DNA of 64,000 nt from Legionella sp. MW5194 (GCF_016864235.1 NZ_CP045732.1:682001-746000); one strand, 5' to 3'. Shown: positions 34,933 through 44,467, counted from the stretch's first letter. Notes: a model not told the origin generated them from the sequence alone. Made by a program: numbers and translations.

Positions 34933-35419
34933 TTCGGTAGAAACTTCTATAAATAAGCCGTTCATTTCTAAAATTATTCAAATTTATCTATCAGTTACAA
35001 AGGTTTTGGAGAAAATTGCCCTTCCTGTGCTTGTTTTATTCATGCGCTTATGGATGGCTAAAATCTTCTGGTATTCTGGCATGACTAAAATATCAAACTG
35101 GCAGTCGACCGTCTTCTTGTTTAGGGAAGAATATAAAGTTCCTTTTGTGCCTCCAGAAATTACTGCTTGTCTTGCAACCTCTTTTGAGCTCGCTTGCCCT
35201 GTACTTCTTATCTTTGGGTTTGCAACAAGACTTGCAACATTGCCTTTACTGGCTATGACCGCTGTCATTCAGTTTACCTATCTCGATTTAATAGACCATC
35301 GTTACTGGGCTATGCTGCTTGCTTTGATTTTATTTTATGGCCCGGGTTCACTATCTCTTGACCACTTAATTTCTAAGAAATTTGGATTATTGGCATCTTC
35401 GCGTGGCGATGTTGCCTAA
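34922..35419 (+). CDS. bufD: DoxX-family membrane protein
   Basis: This 165-residue protein has four membrane segments and DoxX features (LFMRLWMAKIFWYSGMTKIS, LATSFELACPVLLIFGFATR, MLLALILFYGPGSLSLDHLI). DoxX proteins accompany MNIO operons and may feed electrons or oxygen chemistry. ATG 34922 after CGGAGGCAATA is preferred to 34865. It completes the operon. Inner membrane. Confidence 0.8.
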   Translation: MLNNSVETSINKPFISKIIQIYLSVTKVLEKIALPVLVLFMRLWMAKIFWYSGMTKISNWQSTVFLFREEYKVPFVPPEITACLATSFELACPVLLIFGFATRLATLPLLAMTAVIQFTYLDLIDHRYWAMLLALILFYGPGSLSLDHLISKKFGLLASSRGDVA

Positions 35420-35588
35420 ATCAAATTTGGTGTGCATAATGCTTCTGAGTATAATAAGTCCAGCGATCTCAATAATTCTTTTTCTAATAGATTGCCCGCT
35501 CAGAAAAAGTAAATACTTTGAACAGATTTATGCAGGGTAAAAAAATAATTGTTTTATCACCCGAGTTTAAAAAGTATTAAACTAATGT

Positions 35589-35786
35589 TCAACACCGCAA
35601 GGAAAAAAGTGCAGAAAACGTCAGAACCATTCCCCGCACACGAAATTTGAAATGCTTTTTATTATAAATAAAAGCATAAGCATGAAGAATTCTTCCCAGA
35701 ATAAAATATAAGGCCAAGATGAATAGAATTACCCAATGGGCTTGATTTGCTTCAGTGCAAAGCATCAATATCAATGCAACCCGTAT
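35589..35786 (-). pseudogene. MAPEG-family protein, C-terminal fragment
   Basis: The reverse frame reads VALILMLCTEANQAHWVILF, then LYFILGRILHAYAF and FKFRVRGMVLTFSALF, the C-terminal half of a MAPEG (microsomal glutathione transferase-like) membrane protein. The N-terminal half is lost upstream of 35786. Confidence 0.55.
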
Positions 35787-35956
35787 TTAGGCGAACGCTT
35801 ACGTATATCTGCCTGTATTTAAAACTTATATGGGACACGACTCTTTTCACGAAAGGGCCTATTACCTTCGTATGACGATCGATGTGTTTCCCGATATAAA
35901 GTTGAAAATGGAGACTAGGTACCCAGGAATAATCCCTGATTTGCAAGGCGATAACG
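35787..35956. other. possible recombination site beside a recombinase fragment
   Basis: The stretch near 35781-35823 holds an imperfect dyad, with GTATTTAGGCGAACGCTTAC and, further right, CTGCCTGTATTTA. It sits about 130 bp before a truncated tyrosine recombinase and may be its crossover site. No gene is supported. Confidence 0.3.
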
Positions 35957-36103
35957 ATGAAACCAACTGATTTTGCAGAATATTTTACTGAATTTCTTAC
36001 TGTTTATTTACCCAAACAAAAAAATGTAAGCAAGAACACCATTTACTCTTACAGAGACACATTGAAAATAGAAAAATATTTTCAGTCCAACAACTACCAC
36101 TAA
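35957..36103 (+). pseudogene. tyrosine recombinase, N-terminal fragment
   Basis: MKPTDFAEYFTEFLTVYLPK followed by NTIYSYRDTLKI is the N-terminal SAM-like core-binding domain of a small tyrosine recombinase. The frame stops at codon 49, so the catalytic domain is absent. It shows that a third integrating element once sat in the cargo zone. The stretch to 36209 holds only a 26-codon frame of doubtful status. Confidence 0.55.
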
Positions 36104-36209
36104 TTTAAGAGAAAAATGATTACTATGAATAAAGATAATTATAATTGGATTGACTTGAGCCATTTTTATAGGCAAGTTTATAGAAACAATTCACGAGCCT
36201 TTTAAACTA

Positions 36210-37091
36210 ATGTCTGAGATCAATTACAGTACAGTACAATATTACTTAGTACTCATTCTTATTTTTATTTATTTGTCATTGTTTGTTTTAGAGAAAAAGT
36301 GGCCTTTAAGAAAAGCAACTCGCCCATTATTGCCGCGATTAGCAATTAATTTCACCTTTACCCTCTTGGTTTATGTCATCGCAAGTCTGTTTATTAGCCC
36401 CTTAGCAAAAGCCACCGTCCTTTTCACCTTTAGCCATGATTTCGGCCTTCTATCTATGCTTCCCTTTAATCAATGGGTAGTGTTTATACTTGGGTTTTTG
36501 TTAATGGATTTAAGCTTTTACTACTGGCATGCTCTAAATCATAAACTTCCGTTGTTGTGGCGATTCCATGTCGTGCATCACGCTGATCCTGACTTAGATG
36601 TTTCAACCGCCATGCGTTTTCATTGTGTGGAAATTATGTATTCGAGTCTCTTTAGGTTGGTGCAATTAGGGTTGATTGGAGTGAGTCCCTTACTCTTTTT
36701 TTGCTATGAATTTTTTTTTCAAGCACATACTTTTTTTCAACACAGCAATATCAAATTGCCTTTTCGCTTTGAACGGCTAATTAATAAAATTATCGTTACT
36801 CCAAGAATGCATGGCATTCATCATTCCAATTATCTCAATGAAACCAATAGTAATTATGGGGTTGTATTTTCATTTTGGGATAGGTTGCATCAAACAATCA
36901 AATTAGATATTCCCCAACAAGCTATAATAATTGGTGTACCTGGGTATTCCAAGCCATCAGATAATAGTCTTATACGGTTACTTTTGATGCCAATTAAAGC
37001 TCAACGCCACTATTGGCAAATAAAAAAGGATTTTCATTTTAGTCGAAAGTCAAAAACTTCTGATAAGAAAGTAAGAACGTTATGTGAATAA
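36210..37091 (+). CDS. sterol desaturase / fatty acid hydroxylase-family protein
   Basis: This 293-residue membrane protein has the three histidine boxes of the fatty acid hydroxylase superfamily: HALNH, FHVVHHADPDLD and HGIHHSN, which bind a di-iron centre, plus four or more membrane segments in the N-terminal half. The substrate is a lipid of unknown type. It is the first of three genes that run together with gaps of 18 and 4 bp, so it is likely part of an envelope-lipid operon with the reductase fusion and the CDP-alcohol transferase. No typical Shine-Dalgarno is visible at 36210. Confidence 0.82.
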   Translation: MSEINYSTVQYYLVLILIFIYLSLFVLEKKWPLRKATRPLLPRLAINFTFTLLVYVIASLFISPLAKATVLFTFSHDFGLLSMLPFNQWVVFILGFLLMDLSFYYWHALNHKLPLLWRFHVVHHADPDLDVSTAMRFHCVEIMYSSLFRLVQLGLIGVSPLLFFCYEFFFQAHTFFQHSNIKLPFRFERLINKIIVTPRMHGIHHSNYLNETNSNYGVVFSFWDRLHQTIKLDIPQQAIIIGVPGYSKPSDNSLIRLLLMPIKAQRHYWQIKKDFHFSRKSKTSDKKVRTLCE

Positions 37092-37109
37092 TGAAAAGGG
37101 CATCATCTT

Positions 37110-39245
37110 ATGAAAATTAGTGCAATAAAAACTTGGCTGCCCTTATTAATTATAATAGTTTTATTAGGTCTTTTTTTGGGTTTAGGCTTAAATAAATACG
37201 TAAGTTTTGCCAGTTTACGAGACAATCATGAATGGCTTATAGCCATAACAAAATCACATTTTTATCTGGTCTCTTTCGTTTTTATAATAATTTATACAGT
37301 GGCTGTAGCACTCTCTATCCCAGGTGCTATCTTTTTGACTTTAATAGGCGGCTTCTTATTTGGAATACTTTGGGGAACTTTTTTGGTGGTTCTAAGTGCC
37401 ACTTTAGGTGCAACGATTCTTTTTTTTGCAGTCCAATCGTCCTTAGGCGAAGTGTTTTCCAAGCGTGCTTCAGGTTGGGTTAAGCGGATGCGTTCTGGGT
37501 TTAAAGACAATGCATTTTCTTATTTGCTCACCTTGCGACTTATCCCATTATTTCCTTTCTGGGTGATTAATATCGTTTCTGCCGTATTGGGTGTGAGCGC
37601 TTCTACTTTTATCATAGCCACTTTTATAGGAATTATTCCTGGCTCTATTGTCTATGTGTCTGTTGGTAATGGATTGGGCGAACTATTTGCAGCAAGCCTT
37701 CAGCCTAATCTGGGGATTATTTTTGAACCCAAATTTATTCTACCTTTATTAGGATTAGCCGCTCTTTCTTTGATTCCTGTTTTTTACAAAAAAAAGGGTA
37801 AACAGGGTACTGAAAAAATGAAAGATAAAGATTTATTTTGTGATTTGGCCATTATTGGCGGGGGTTCTGCAGGCTTAAGTATCGCTGCAGGTTGCTCTCA
37901 ATTGGGATTACAAGTGGTATTGGTTGAACCAAACAAAATGGGAGGTGATTGTTTAAATTACGGTTGTATCCCTTCTAAAACGCTATTGAACACTGCCAAA
38001 ATCTTTTATCAAACCAAACATTCGACTGTTTTAGGTATTCAGGCAAAATCGGTGAAAATTGATTTTTTGCAAGTGATGCAGCAGGTGCATAATGTGATAG
38101 CGTGTATTGCAAAAAATGATTCGGTGGAACGTTTTACCTCTCTAGGTGTTCAGGTTATTCAAGAAGCAGGGCATTTTATAGGGCCAAAACAGTTTAAATT
38201 AAAAAGGAAAATTATTCGGGCCAAACATTTTGTGATTGCTACAGGCTCATCTCCAGCCATCCCTCCTATCCAGAACTTAAACAAGGTCTCTTATTTAACT
38301 AATGAAACCATCTTTAACCTAAAAGTACAACCTGAGCATTTGATTGTTATCGGCGGAGGTCCTATAGGCTGTGAATTAGCTCAGGCTTTCGCAATGCTTG
38401 GGTCTAAAGTCACTATTTTAGAAGCCTTTACTATTCTTCCTAAGGATGATGCCGATTGCGTGGCTATTATTCGAAGTCAACTTGAGTCGATGCAGATAGC
38501 ACTTTATGAGCAAATTAAAATTAACAAAATAGAAGAGAGTGCTGATAAGACCATTAGTGTTCATTTGGAAAACCAGGACAACCCAATTACTATCACAGGC
38601 TCGCATTTGTTGGTATCAACAGGTCGTGTGGCTAATGTGGACGGGCTCGGTTTGGAAAAAGCAGGCGTTCAATACACCACCAGAGGGATAAACACGAATG
38701 CCAGACTTCAAACCACTAATAAAAAAATCTATGCCATAGGCGATGTGACAGGGCCTTATCAATTTACGCACATGGCTAGTTATCAAGCGGGTATTGCATT
38801 GAGAAATATTGCTTTTAAATGGCCTGCAAAAGTAGATTACAAAGCGGTGCCTTGGGTGACTTATACTGAGCCCGAATTAGCCCACGTGGGCCTATTGGCG
38901 AGTGAGGCCTTAAAAGATCCTACATTAAAAATCACAGAATTTGCCTTCGCCGAGGTGGACAGAGCCCAAGCGGAAAATAAGGTAAATGGCAAAATAAAAA
39001 TCATAACCGGTAAAAAAGCTAAAATTTTGGGTGTGAGCATAGTGGGCGCTCATGCGGGTGAATTAATTTTACCTTGGGTTATAGCCGTTAAAGAACGGAA
39101 AAGTTTGCGAACTTTTACCGATGCGATTGCAGCGTACCCCACTTTTAGTGAAATTAGTAAGCGAGTTGCGGGAGAGTATTATAAGCCGTTTATATTTTCT
39201 TCTAAAATTCGAACTTTCGTTCGTTGGCTAAATAAATTAGGATAA
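37110..39245 (+). CDS. TVP38/TMEM64 domain fused to mercuric-reductase-like flavoprotein
   Basis: This 711-residue fusion has residues about 5-225 as a VTT/DedA-like TVP38 membrane domain (FLTLIGGFLFGILWGTFLVV, TLRLIPLFPFWVINIVSAVL), and residues about 243-711 as a class I pyridine nucleotide-disulfide oxidoreductase with the FAD-binding IIGGGSAGLSIAAG, redox-active CLNYGC (C281, C286) in GGDCLNYGCIPSK, and NAD-binding VIGGGPIGCELAQAF. No heavy-metal-associated domain or C-terminal vicinal cysteines are seen, so it is not a true mercuric reductase. It should couple a membrane transport or lipid-scrambling domain to redox chemistry. Cargo of ICE-B. Confidence 0.88.
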   Translation: MKISAIKTWLPLLIIIVLLGLFLGLGLNKYVSFASLRDNHEWLIAITKSHFYLVSFVFIIIYTVAVALSIPGAIFLTLIGGFLFGILWGTFLVVLSATLGATILFFAVQSSLGEVFSKRASGWVKRMRSGFKDNAFSYLLTLRLIPLFPFWVINIVSAVLGVSASTFIIATFIGIIPGSIVYVSVGNGLGELFAASLQPNLGIIFEPKFILPLLGLAALSLIPVFYKKKGKQGTEKMKDKDLFCDLAIIGGGSAGLSIAAGCSQLGLQVVLVEPNKMGGDCLNYGCIPSKTLLNTAKIFYQTKHSTVLGIQAKSVKIDFLQVMQQVHNVIACIAKNDSVERFTSLGVQVIQEAGHFIGPKQFKLKRKIIRAKHFVIATGSSPAIPPIQNLNKVSYLTNETIFNLKVQPEHLIVIGGGPIGCELAQAFAMLGSKVTILEAFTILPKDDADCVAIIRSQLESMQIALYEQIKINKIEESADKTISVHLENQDNPITITGSHLLVSTGRVANVDGLGLEKAGVQYTTRGINTNARLQTTNKKIYAIGDVTGPYQFTHMASYQAGIALRNIAFKWPAKVDYKAVPWVTYTEPELAHVGLLASEALKDPTLKITEFAFAEVDRAQAENKVNGKIKIITGKKAKILGVSIVGAHAGELILPWVIAVKERKSLRTFTDAIAAYPTFSEISKRVAGEYYKPFIFSSKIRTFVRWLNKLG

Positions 39246-39249
39246 ATCT

Positions 39250-39837
39250 ATGATAGAACAACACCTTAGGCCACTGTATCAACGCCTTTGTGTCAATCCA
39301 ATTACTCCTGTGTTGATAGAGCGAGTGACCCCAAATCAAGTCACCTTCTTTTCTGGCGTATTGGGTCTTTTAGTGATACCCGCACTGTGGCTAAATCTAC
39401 CCTATCTGGCCATTAGTTTACTATTACTGTCTGGATATTGTGATACCCTCGATGGTACTATTGCTCGTCTAACTAACCATAGCTCTGACTGGGGTAGTGT
39501 ATTGGATATTATGACTGATCGCGTGGTTGAGGTGGGTGTTGTGTTTGCCTTATGGGCTATTAATCCAAATGAGCGGGGTCTTGGGTCTTTGTTAATGATG
39601 GCGAGTATACTACTTTGTATCACGAGTTTTCTTGTTGTGGGTATTTTTAAGACTAATGATTCAGAAAAAAGTTTTCATTACAGCCCAGGATTAATAGAAA
39701 GAGCTGAAGCCTTTGTTTTTTTTATAGCCATGATGCTTTGGCCAAACCACTTCCTAAGTTTAGCAATGATCTTTTCTTTGTTAGTGATAGGGACAGCGAT
39801 GCACAGGCTTTATGAATTTCATAAGCAATCTATTTAA
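39250..39837 (+). CDS. CDP-alcohol phosphatidyltransferase-family protein
   Basis: This 195-residue inner membrane protein has the complete family motif with D65, D68, G69, A72, R73, G82, D86 and D90 in [20 protein letters not shown]...DIMTD. It should transfer a phosphatidyl or similar group from a CDP-activated donor to an alcohol. It lies 4 bp after the reductase fusion and overlaps the end of the convergent msrB by 8 bp. Its acceptor is unknown. Confidence 0.85.
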   Translation: MIEQHLRPLYQRLCVNPITPVLIERVTPNQVTFFSGVLGLLVIPALWLNLPYLAISLLLLSGYCDTLDGTIARLTNHSSDWGSVLDIMTDRVVEVGVVFALWAINPNERGLGSLLMMASILLCITSFLVVGIFKTNDSEKSFHYSPGLIERAEAFVFFIAMMLWPNHFLSLAMIFSLLVIGTAMHRLYEFHKQSI

Positions 39838-40327
39838 AAAGAGTTAAATACTCTTCATAGCCTTCTTTGCTCATTTGATCTTTTGGGATAAATCGCAATG
39901 CCGCCGAATTCATGCAATATCGTTCACCGGTGGGTTTTGGGCCGTCATTAAATACATGCCCTAAATGAGATTGCGCATTTTTAGAAAGCACTTCAGTTTG
40001 CACAAAAAACAAATAGTGTCTCGCGGGTTTTAAAATAACATTTGCGGTATTTATGGGTTTTGTAAAACTAGGCCAACCGGTTCCTGAGTCGTATTTATCC
40101 AGAGAACTAAACAGAGGCTCTCCTGAAACTATGTCCACATAAATTCCGGCTTGTTCATTATTCCAATAGGGATTATCAAAAGGTTTTTCTGTAGCAGCCT
40201 TTTGAGTCACTTGGTATTGTAGAGGCGTAAGCTGTTTTAGTTTTTCGGATTTGTTAAATTCAGGCGTGTAAGCCAGGGCAGTATTTAGCATAAATACGCT
40301 TACAATAAAACTAACTAGACTTTTCAT
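39830..40327 (-). CDS. msrB: exported methionine-R-sulfoxide reductase MsrB (second copy)
   Basis: This 165-residue protein has a signal peptide ([17 protein letters not shown]) and the MsrB motifs [41 protein letters not shown] and [11 protein letters not shown] with the catalytic cysteine. It is zinc-free, like its paralogue at 30047. ATG 40327 after AAGGAGTTATGGG is preferred to 40360. It overlaps the msrA gene by 17 bp, so MsrA and MsrB are co-translated and cover both sulfoxide stereoisomers in the periplasm. Confidence 0.92.
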   Translation of the reverse strand: MKSLVSFIVSVFMLNTALAYTPEFNKSEKLKQLTPLQYQVTQKAATEKPFDNPYWNNEQAGIYVDIVSGEPLFSSLDKYDSGTGWPSFTKPINTANVILKPARHYLFFVQTEVLSKNAQSHLGHVFNDGPKPTGERYCMNSAALRFIPKDQMSKEGYEEYLTLFK

Positions 40328-40883
40328 CCCATAACTCCTTGATACGAGCATCACGACCACAATTGTAACGGTAATATTTGTAACGAATTGGATTTTTTTG
40401 ATAATAATCTTGATGATATTCTTCTGCAGGATAAAACGTTGTAGAGGGAATTACCTCTGTATATACCTTAGGAAATCGTTTTTTTATTTCATCAATACTA
40501 GCTAAAGCTGCCTTTTTTTGATCGTCATTTAAATAGAAAATGACGCTGCGATATTGCTTACCAACATCGCAAAATTGCTGGTTTTGTACTGTTGGGTCGA
40601 TATGACGCCAATAAAAATCTAGTAATTCTTGATAGGTCACTTTATCGCTATCAAAGACAACACGCACAACCTCTACATAAGCAGTTTTACCCGATGAGAC
40701 CAATGCATAACCAGGCCTAGGCTCAGTACCACCATCATAGCCTGAAATAGTCTCTAAAACCCCAGGAACTTTATCAAAATCGGCTTCAACACACCAAAAA
40801 CAACCACCAGCAAAGATGGCTTCGGATGGTTTAGCAAAAAGTGGTTGGGATAGAAGAGCTATCAAAATAAAGAGGTAGCGCAT
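40311..40883 (-). CDS. msrA: exported methionine-S-sulfoxide reductase MsrA
   Basis: This 190-residue protein has a signal peptide ([15 protein letters not shown]) and the MsrA catalytic site [15 protein letters not shown] (C28 nucleophile, C31), SGYDGG and [16 protein letters not shown]. It reduces S-methionine sulfoxide. It is upstream of and overlapping msrB. Periplasmic export of both enzymes fits repair of oxidised envelope proteins during host oxidative attack. Confidence 0.92.
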   Translation of the reverse strand: MRYLFILIALLSQPLFAKPSEAIFAGGCFWCVEADFDKVPGVLETISGYDGGTEPRPGYALVSSGKTAYVEVVRVVFDSDKVTYQELLDFYWRHIDPTVQNQQFCDVGKQYRSVIFYLNDDQKKAALASIDEIKKRFPKVYTEVIPSTTFYPAEEYHQDYYQKNPIRYKYYRYNCGRDARIKELWDEKSS

Positions 40884-40974
40884 ACCTAACCTTGGAAGAC
40901 AGTTTGTATTTTAAGTGTAGCAGAAAATTACTTTAAGGTTTTAGCTCAAATACTCATGTTACCCACGATCAATT

Positions 40975-42015
40975 TTAAGCAGCCATATTTTTAAGCCCCT
41001 GCCAGGCAATTTGGTTCGCTCTAACAATTAGTTTGTACTTAATGGCAAAGTGATTTAATTGGGTTTTTATCTTCAGCATTTCGAGCTTGCAGTAAGCAAT
41101 AATAGACGCATAAATATGATTGCACTGTGTTATGACGATTCGAGCTGGGGACTTGGTTAAGCTTGCATTTTGCTTAATTGACTTGTGATACTCTTCAATC
41201 CGCCAGGGTACACTTCATAAAGACGTTCGGCACTACTTTGCATGTCATTTGAAACAAGATAGAGAATTCCTGTTGAGCCATTTTCGTTTTTGAAAACCTT
41301 TTTCAGGAGCCTCACGGGGAGGTCTAGGCCTTTAAGCCAGTATATCCTCTTCAAGTTCTAATGCTCTTACTTGTTGGTACCGCCCGTTTTTGGCATCGTT
41401 TTCAGATAAGGCTAATGTTAGGTTAGACTTGATTCCAATGATAAACGACTTTTGAAGGTCTTTATGGATGTGAACCATATTGGCCTTCGAGCCAAACCAG
41501 TTGTCAGCTAGCACATAATCAAACATCACCTTATTGGTAATAGCCTGTGCAATCAAGCTTTGAAATAATTGATTCTTGTTCACTGATGATTTTCTTCTGG
41601 TTTGTCTGGTTTTAATATCACAATAAGCGATATCTTTTTTAATCACCTTATATCCTATGGATACACTGAAGTCAGCGTAACGAACCATGCAATACAAGAT
41701 GTTTATCCCTTTGAGTACAGCCCCTTTAGCATGAGAGTAATACCAGCAATTCACTTCATTCTCATCAGAGTAGGGCTTCTCTTCGATGGAATCATCAAGT
41801 ATCAATACTCCTCCTACTGTTTCTTGTGACCTAACTGGCTTTTTGACATAGTGCCAAAGTGATTTTGAACCAAAATGTTCAAAACGAAGAAATCGTGTTA
41901 CTTTGTTATGAGCAAATGCTCCATCAACCAAATCAGATAACCCGGTAGCAGTCGCATATTTGTTTTGGAAAATTAAATAATCACAATAAAGATCAAGCAT
42001 ATCCATTGAATTCAC
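40975..42015 (-). pseudogene. frameshifted DDE transposase (IS4 superfamily, IS701-like)
   Basis: The first frame (42015 to about 41335) has LILDDSIEEKPYSDENE, YYSHAKGAVLKGINILYC and VLADNWFGSKANMV. It shifts into KGLDLPVRLLKKVFKNENGS and then, after another shift near 41205, into WRIEEYHKSIKQNASLTKSP, ending at 40975. Both shifts look like single-base changes. The element is inactive; no clear terminal repeats were identified. Confidence 0.7.
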
Positions 42016-42154
42016 TCCCTAAAATTAAGGGCAAAATTCTAATGCTTTTTATTCAAACTGCAAGTTCACGTGCGTAACATGAGTGGTTTATAAAAAATCT
42101 CAGAACTATCCGTTAACATTTCACTGGTAAATCGAATTAATTAGGTTAAATGTA

Positions 42155-42835
42155 TTAGTATCTCCCTGTATACCTCACAACACACACAATAACGCCGATA
42201 ATTATAGCGTCAGTTACTTTATCAATTTTTATATTCCCCCAATTATCATTTTCGGCCCGCAATTCAAATGGATTAAATTCTTTTGATAAGGTTAGTTGTT
42301 TATATCTACGCACGATAACCTCATTTTCTTCGTTAAGCTGTGCTGCAACTAAACTTCCTGGATGCAGTTCAGAATTGGGATCAATAATCAAAATATCATT
42401 AACTCTTAATTCAGGGTGCATACTCTCATCTTTCATTTTTAGAGCAAATGCATTTTCTCCAAGACGAGTACTAAGCTCAGAAGAAATCGGTATAAAGCTT
42501 ATTTCATCTGAATTATGTTCGTTCCTAACCCTTTGAATGAATCCTTTAGGATCGCAGGCTTGTTGATGATCGAGCAGTGGAACCAATGACCCTAATCCTG
42601 GAATTTTTTTTGGACGTTTCTCATCGGTTAGGCACATCAAATAAGCAGGTGAAATATCTAGTGCTCTAGCAAGTTGTTTTATTTCTTCAGGCCCTGGAGT
42701 TCTATCACCTCGCTCCCAATTGCTAATTCTTGATTGTTTAAGATCATCAGTTAACTCCTCAAGGGCCTTTCTAGTTAATCCTTTTGCTATCCGTTCTTCT
42801 TGAATTCTTTGACCAATTTTTTCTTTTATATTCAT
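42155..42835 (-). CDS. lvrR: LvrR-like ICE repressor (XRE HTH plus S24 domain)
   Basis: This 226-residue protein is closely similar to the repressor at 227-901, for example SRISNWERGDRTPGPEEIKQ in the HTH half and ALKMKDESMHPELRVNDILI in the S24 half. It is divergent from lvrA. ATG 42835 is preferred by alignment with the paralogue. It should keep the lvr-tra genes silent until damage-induced cleavage. The presence of two such repressors raises the question of cross-immunity. Confidence 0.88.
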   Translation of the reverse strand: MNIKEKIGQRIQEERIAKGLTRKALEELTDDLKQSRISNWERGDRTPGPEEIKQLARALDISPAYLMCLTDEKRPKKIPGLGSLVPLLDHQQACDPKGFIQRVRNEHNSDEISFIPISSELSTRLGENAFALKMKDESMHPELRVNDILIIDPNSELHPGSLVAAQLNEENEVIVRRYKQLTLSKEFNPFELRAENDNWGNIKIDKVTDAIIIGVIVCVVRYTGRY

Positions 42836-42920
42836 ATTAACCAACCCAATTAATCCCATATTGTGAAAATATATATTGACAATGCACCAAATAGTGGTAA
42901 ATTAAAATAATTATTTACAC

Positions 42921-42934
42921 GAATCGTACGACTC
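42921..42934. promoter_or_regulatory. candidate operator in the lvrR-lvrA gap
   Basis: GAATCGTACGACTC is a 14-bp near-palindrome (12 of 14 symmetrical positions) centred between the divergent lvrR and lvrA. It differs from the ICE-A dyad at 129-151, which suggests the two repressors may have different operators. Confidence 0.45.
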
Positions 42935-43007
42935 AAGTAGTAGTTAATAGTAAATATACCATATAAAAAAAATAATAACGAATTTGTACACGGATTGAGA
43001 GTGAATA

Positions 43008-43892
43008 GTGGATTTTTTAATTAATGACAAAGAACTTGCTGCTTTATGTGGGATGCCACACCTTCAGCAACTGGCTTACCTAAGAGGGATAAGGCCATAT
43101 ATGGATGTCAAAACAGGATTAGTCGGCATAAAGCGCGGAATCAGCTATCAATCGATAGCAGAGCAACTTTATATTGAGCCGCATCAAGGCATTAAAAGCG
43201 GGAGCTATTCACGCATGCAAATACGCCGTGCCTTATCTGCTTTGGGGCGAGCAGGGCTTATTACACCACAATCCGAAGGTTTAAAATTAATTTTAAGATG
43301 CGAATTAGCTACAATGGGTTATTCCGTCCAAAATAAACTAGACCTAAACCAGACACAGCAACTAGACCCAGCTAAAAATCAGCAACGCCTTATAAATACT
43401 GGCTTATCAAAGACAGACCCACTAAAAGCCGGCATAGATAAATCTCCAAAAGCCGACACACCTCTAAAAGAAGATAATTATTATATTTTTTTATTATCAC
43501 AATTCGAAAAATTTTGGGATTTGTACCCGCTAAAAAAATCAAAGCAAAAAGCATGGGAAGCATTTCAAGCGCTTAATCTCACACCTGAGTTGCCAATACA
43601 AATTTATTCGGCTTTACAACAACAAATCCAGTTTTATCAACAACAGCATAGCCAAGGCCAATGGGTTGCTGCTTGGAAATATCCTGCCAATTGGTTAGCA
43701 CAACATTGTTGGGAAGATGAAATTCAAAGTGATACGTGTCAGGAGACAAATAATGCAGTCCATGAAACAAATTATAAGAAACAACCCATTAGAGACAGCT
43801 TCTGGGAGTCATGTAAATCAGGCATTGAAGAAGAAACCGATGACAACATCATCGACCTTAGCGCCTACCGAGGAAGGTCGCAAGCGCATTGA
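43008..43892 (+). CDS. lvrA: LvrA-like regulator
   Basis: This 294-residue protein starts with GTG after TTGAGAGTGAATA. The N-terminal part is a winged-helix-like domain of about 110 residues (YQSIAEQLYIEPHQGIKSGS, MQIRRALSALGRAGLITPQS). The C-terminal half has a domain shared with replication or DNA-binding proteins (FEKFWDLYPLKKSKQKAWEA). It heads the lvrABC block just before the tra genes, the known order in Legionella ICEs. Its end overlaps lvrB by 140 bp. Confidence 0.8.
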   Translation: MDFLINDKELAALCGMPHLQQLAYLRGIRPYMDVKTGLVGIKRGISYQSIAEQLYIEPHQGIKSGSYSRMQIRRALSALGRAGLITPQSEGLKLILRCELATMGYSVQNKLDLNQTQQLDPAKNQQRLINTGLSKTDPLKAGIDKSPKADTPLKEDNYYIFLLSQFEKFWDLYPLKKSKQKAWEAFQALNLTPELPIQIYSALQQQIQFYQQQHSQGQWVAAWKYPANWLAQHCWEDEIQSDTCQETNNAVHETNYKKQPIRDSFWESCKSGIEEETDDNIIDLSAYRGRSQAH

Positions 43893-44217
43893 TCGATTAT
43901 TTTTGAGGTTTGCAGCTATGTACGGACAGGTTTGGCGTAGTCAATTTAAAAGCGATGAGTTTTTAGTTTTTGTTAAAGGTGAATGGCAACAAGGACTATT
44001 TACCTATGCGGATAACATTCTTGATATGGCAATTGATTTATGTCGAAAAAATAAGGAACTACCGCCAACCTTACCCCAATTTATTGATTTTTGTAAAAAT
44101 TGTTCCAAGAGAAGTTCATTTTTTGTACCTGATGCAGCTCCCAAAAACAATAACCCTGAAGTGGCTAAAACCCAATTACTGAAAATGAAACACATTTTAA
44201 ATATGAAAGTTAACTAA
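43753..44217 (+). CDS. lvrB: LvrB-like protein
   Basis: This 154-residue protein, starting at ATG 43753 after AGGAGACAAATA, overlaps lvrA by 140 bp in another frame. It has [20 protein letters not shown], then [20 protein letters not shown] and a helical C-terminal region ([15 protein letters not shown]). LvrB proteins accompany LvrA and LvrC in Legionella ICEs; the function is not known. Followed 13 bp later by lvrC with a strong GGAGAAG site. Confidence 0.78.
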   Translation: MQSMKQIIRNNPLETASGSHVNQALKKKPMTTSSTLAPTEEGRKRIDRLFLRFAAMYGQVWRSQFKSDEFLVFVKGEWQQGLFTYADNILDMAIDLCRKNKELPPTLPQFIDFCKNCSKRSSFFVPDAAPKNNNPEVAKTQLLKMKHILNMKVN

Positions 44218-44230
44218 AAAGGAGAAGAAG

Positions 44231-44467
44231 ATGTTGAGTTTAACTAGAAGAGTCGGTGAAAGCATTGTTATTGGAGAAGATATATTTATCACAGTTCTAT
44301 GTTGTAAAGGGAATCAGGTACGCATTGGGTTTAATGCACCCAATTCAGTAGCCATCCACCGTTATGAAATTTATCAAAAAATTCAATCTGAAAAGCACGA
44401 TGGTTTGGCTGATCCAACAAAGAAATTTTGCCCATCAATGCAGCAATCAATCCTCAATCACCATTAA
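44231..44467 (+). CDS. lvrC: LvrC, CsrA-family RNA-binding regulator
   Basis: This 78-residue protein begins [20 protein letters not shown] and has [20 protein letters not shown], a complete CsrA core with the R-x-x-I(Y) region that binds GGA motifs, plus a C-terminal extension of about 18 residues. ICE-borne CsrA paralogues regulate conjugation and can affect the host's life-cycle switch. The pilin gene follows 14 bp after it. Confidence 0.9.
   Translation: MLSLTRRVGESIVIGEDIFITVLCCKGNQVRIGFNAPNSVAIHRYEIYQKIQSEKHDGLADPTKKFCPSMQQSILNHH

Noticed and set aside
37110-39245. a mercuric resistance operon
   Set aside because: The reductase has CLNYGC but no merR, merT or merP neighbour, no metal-binding N-terminal domain and no C-terminal cysteine pair.
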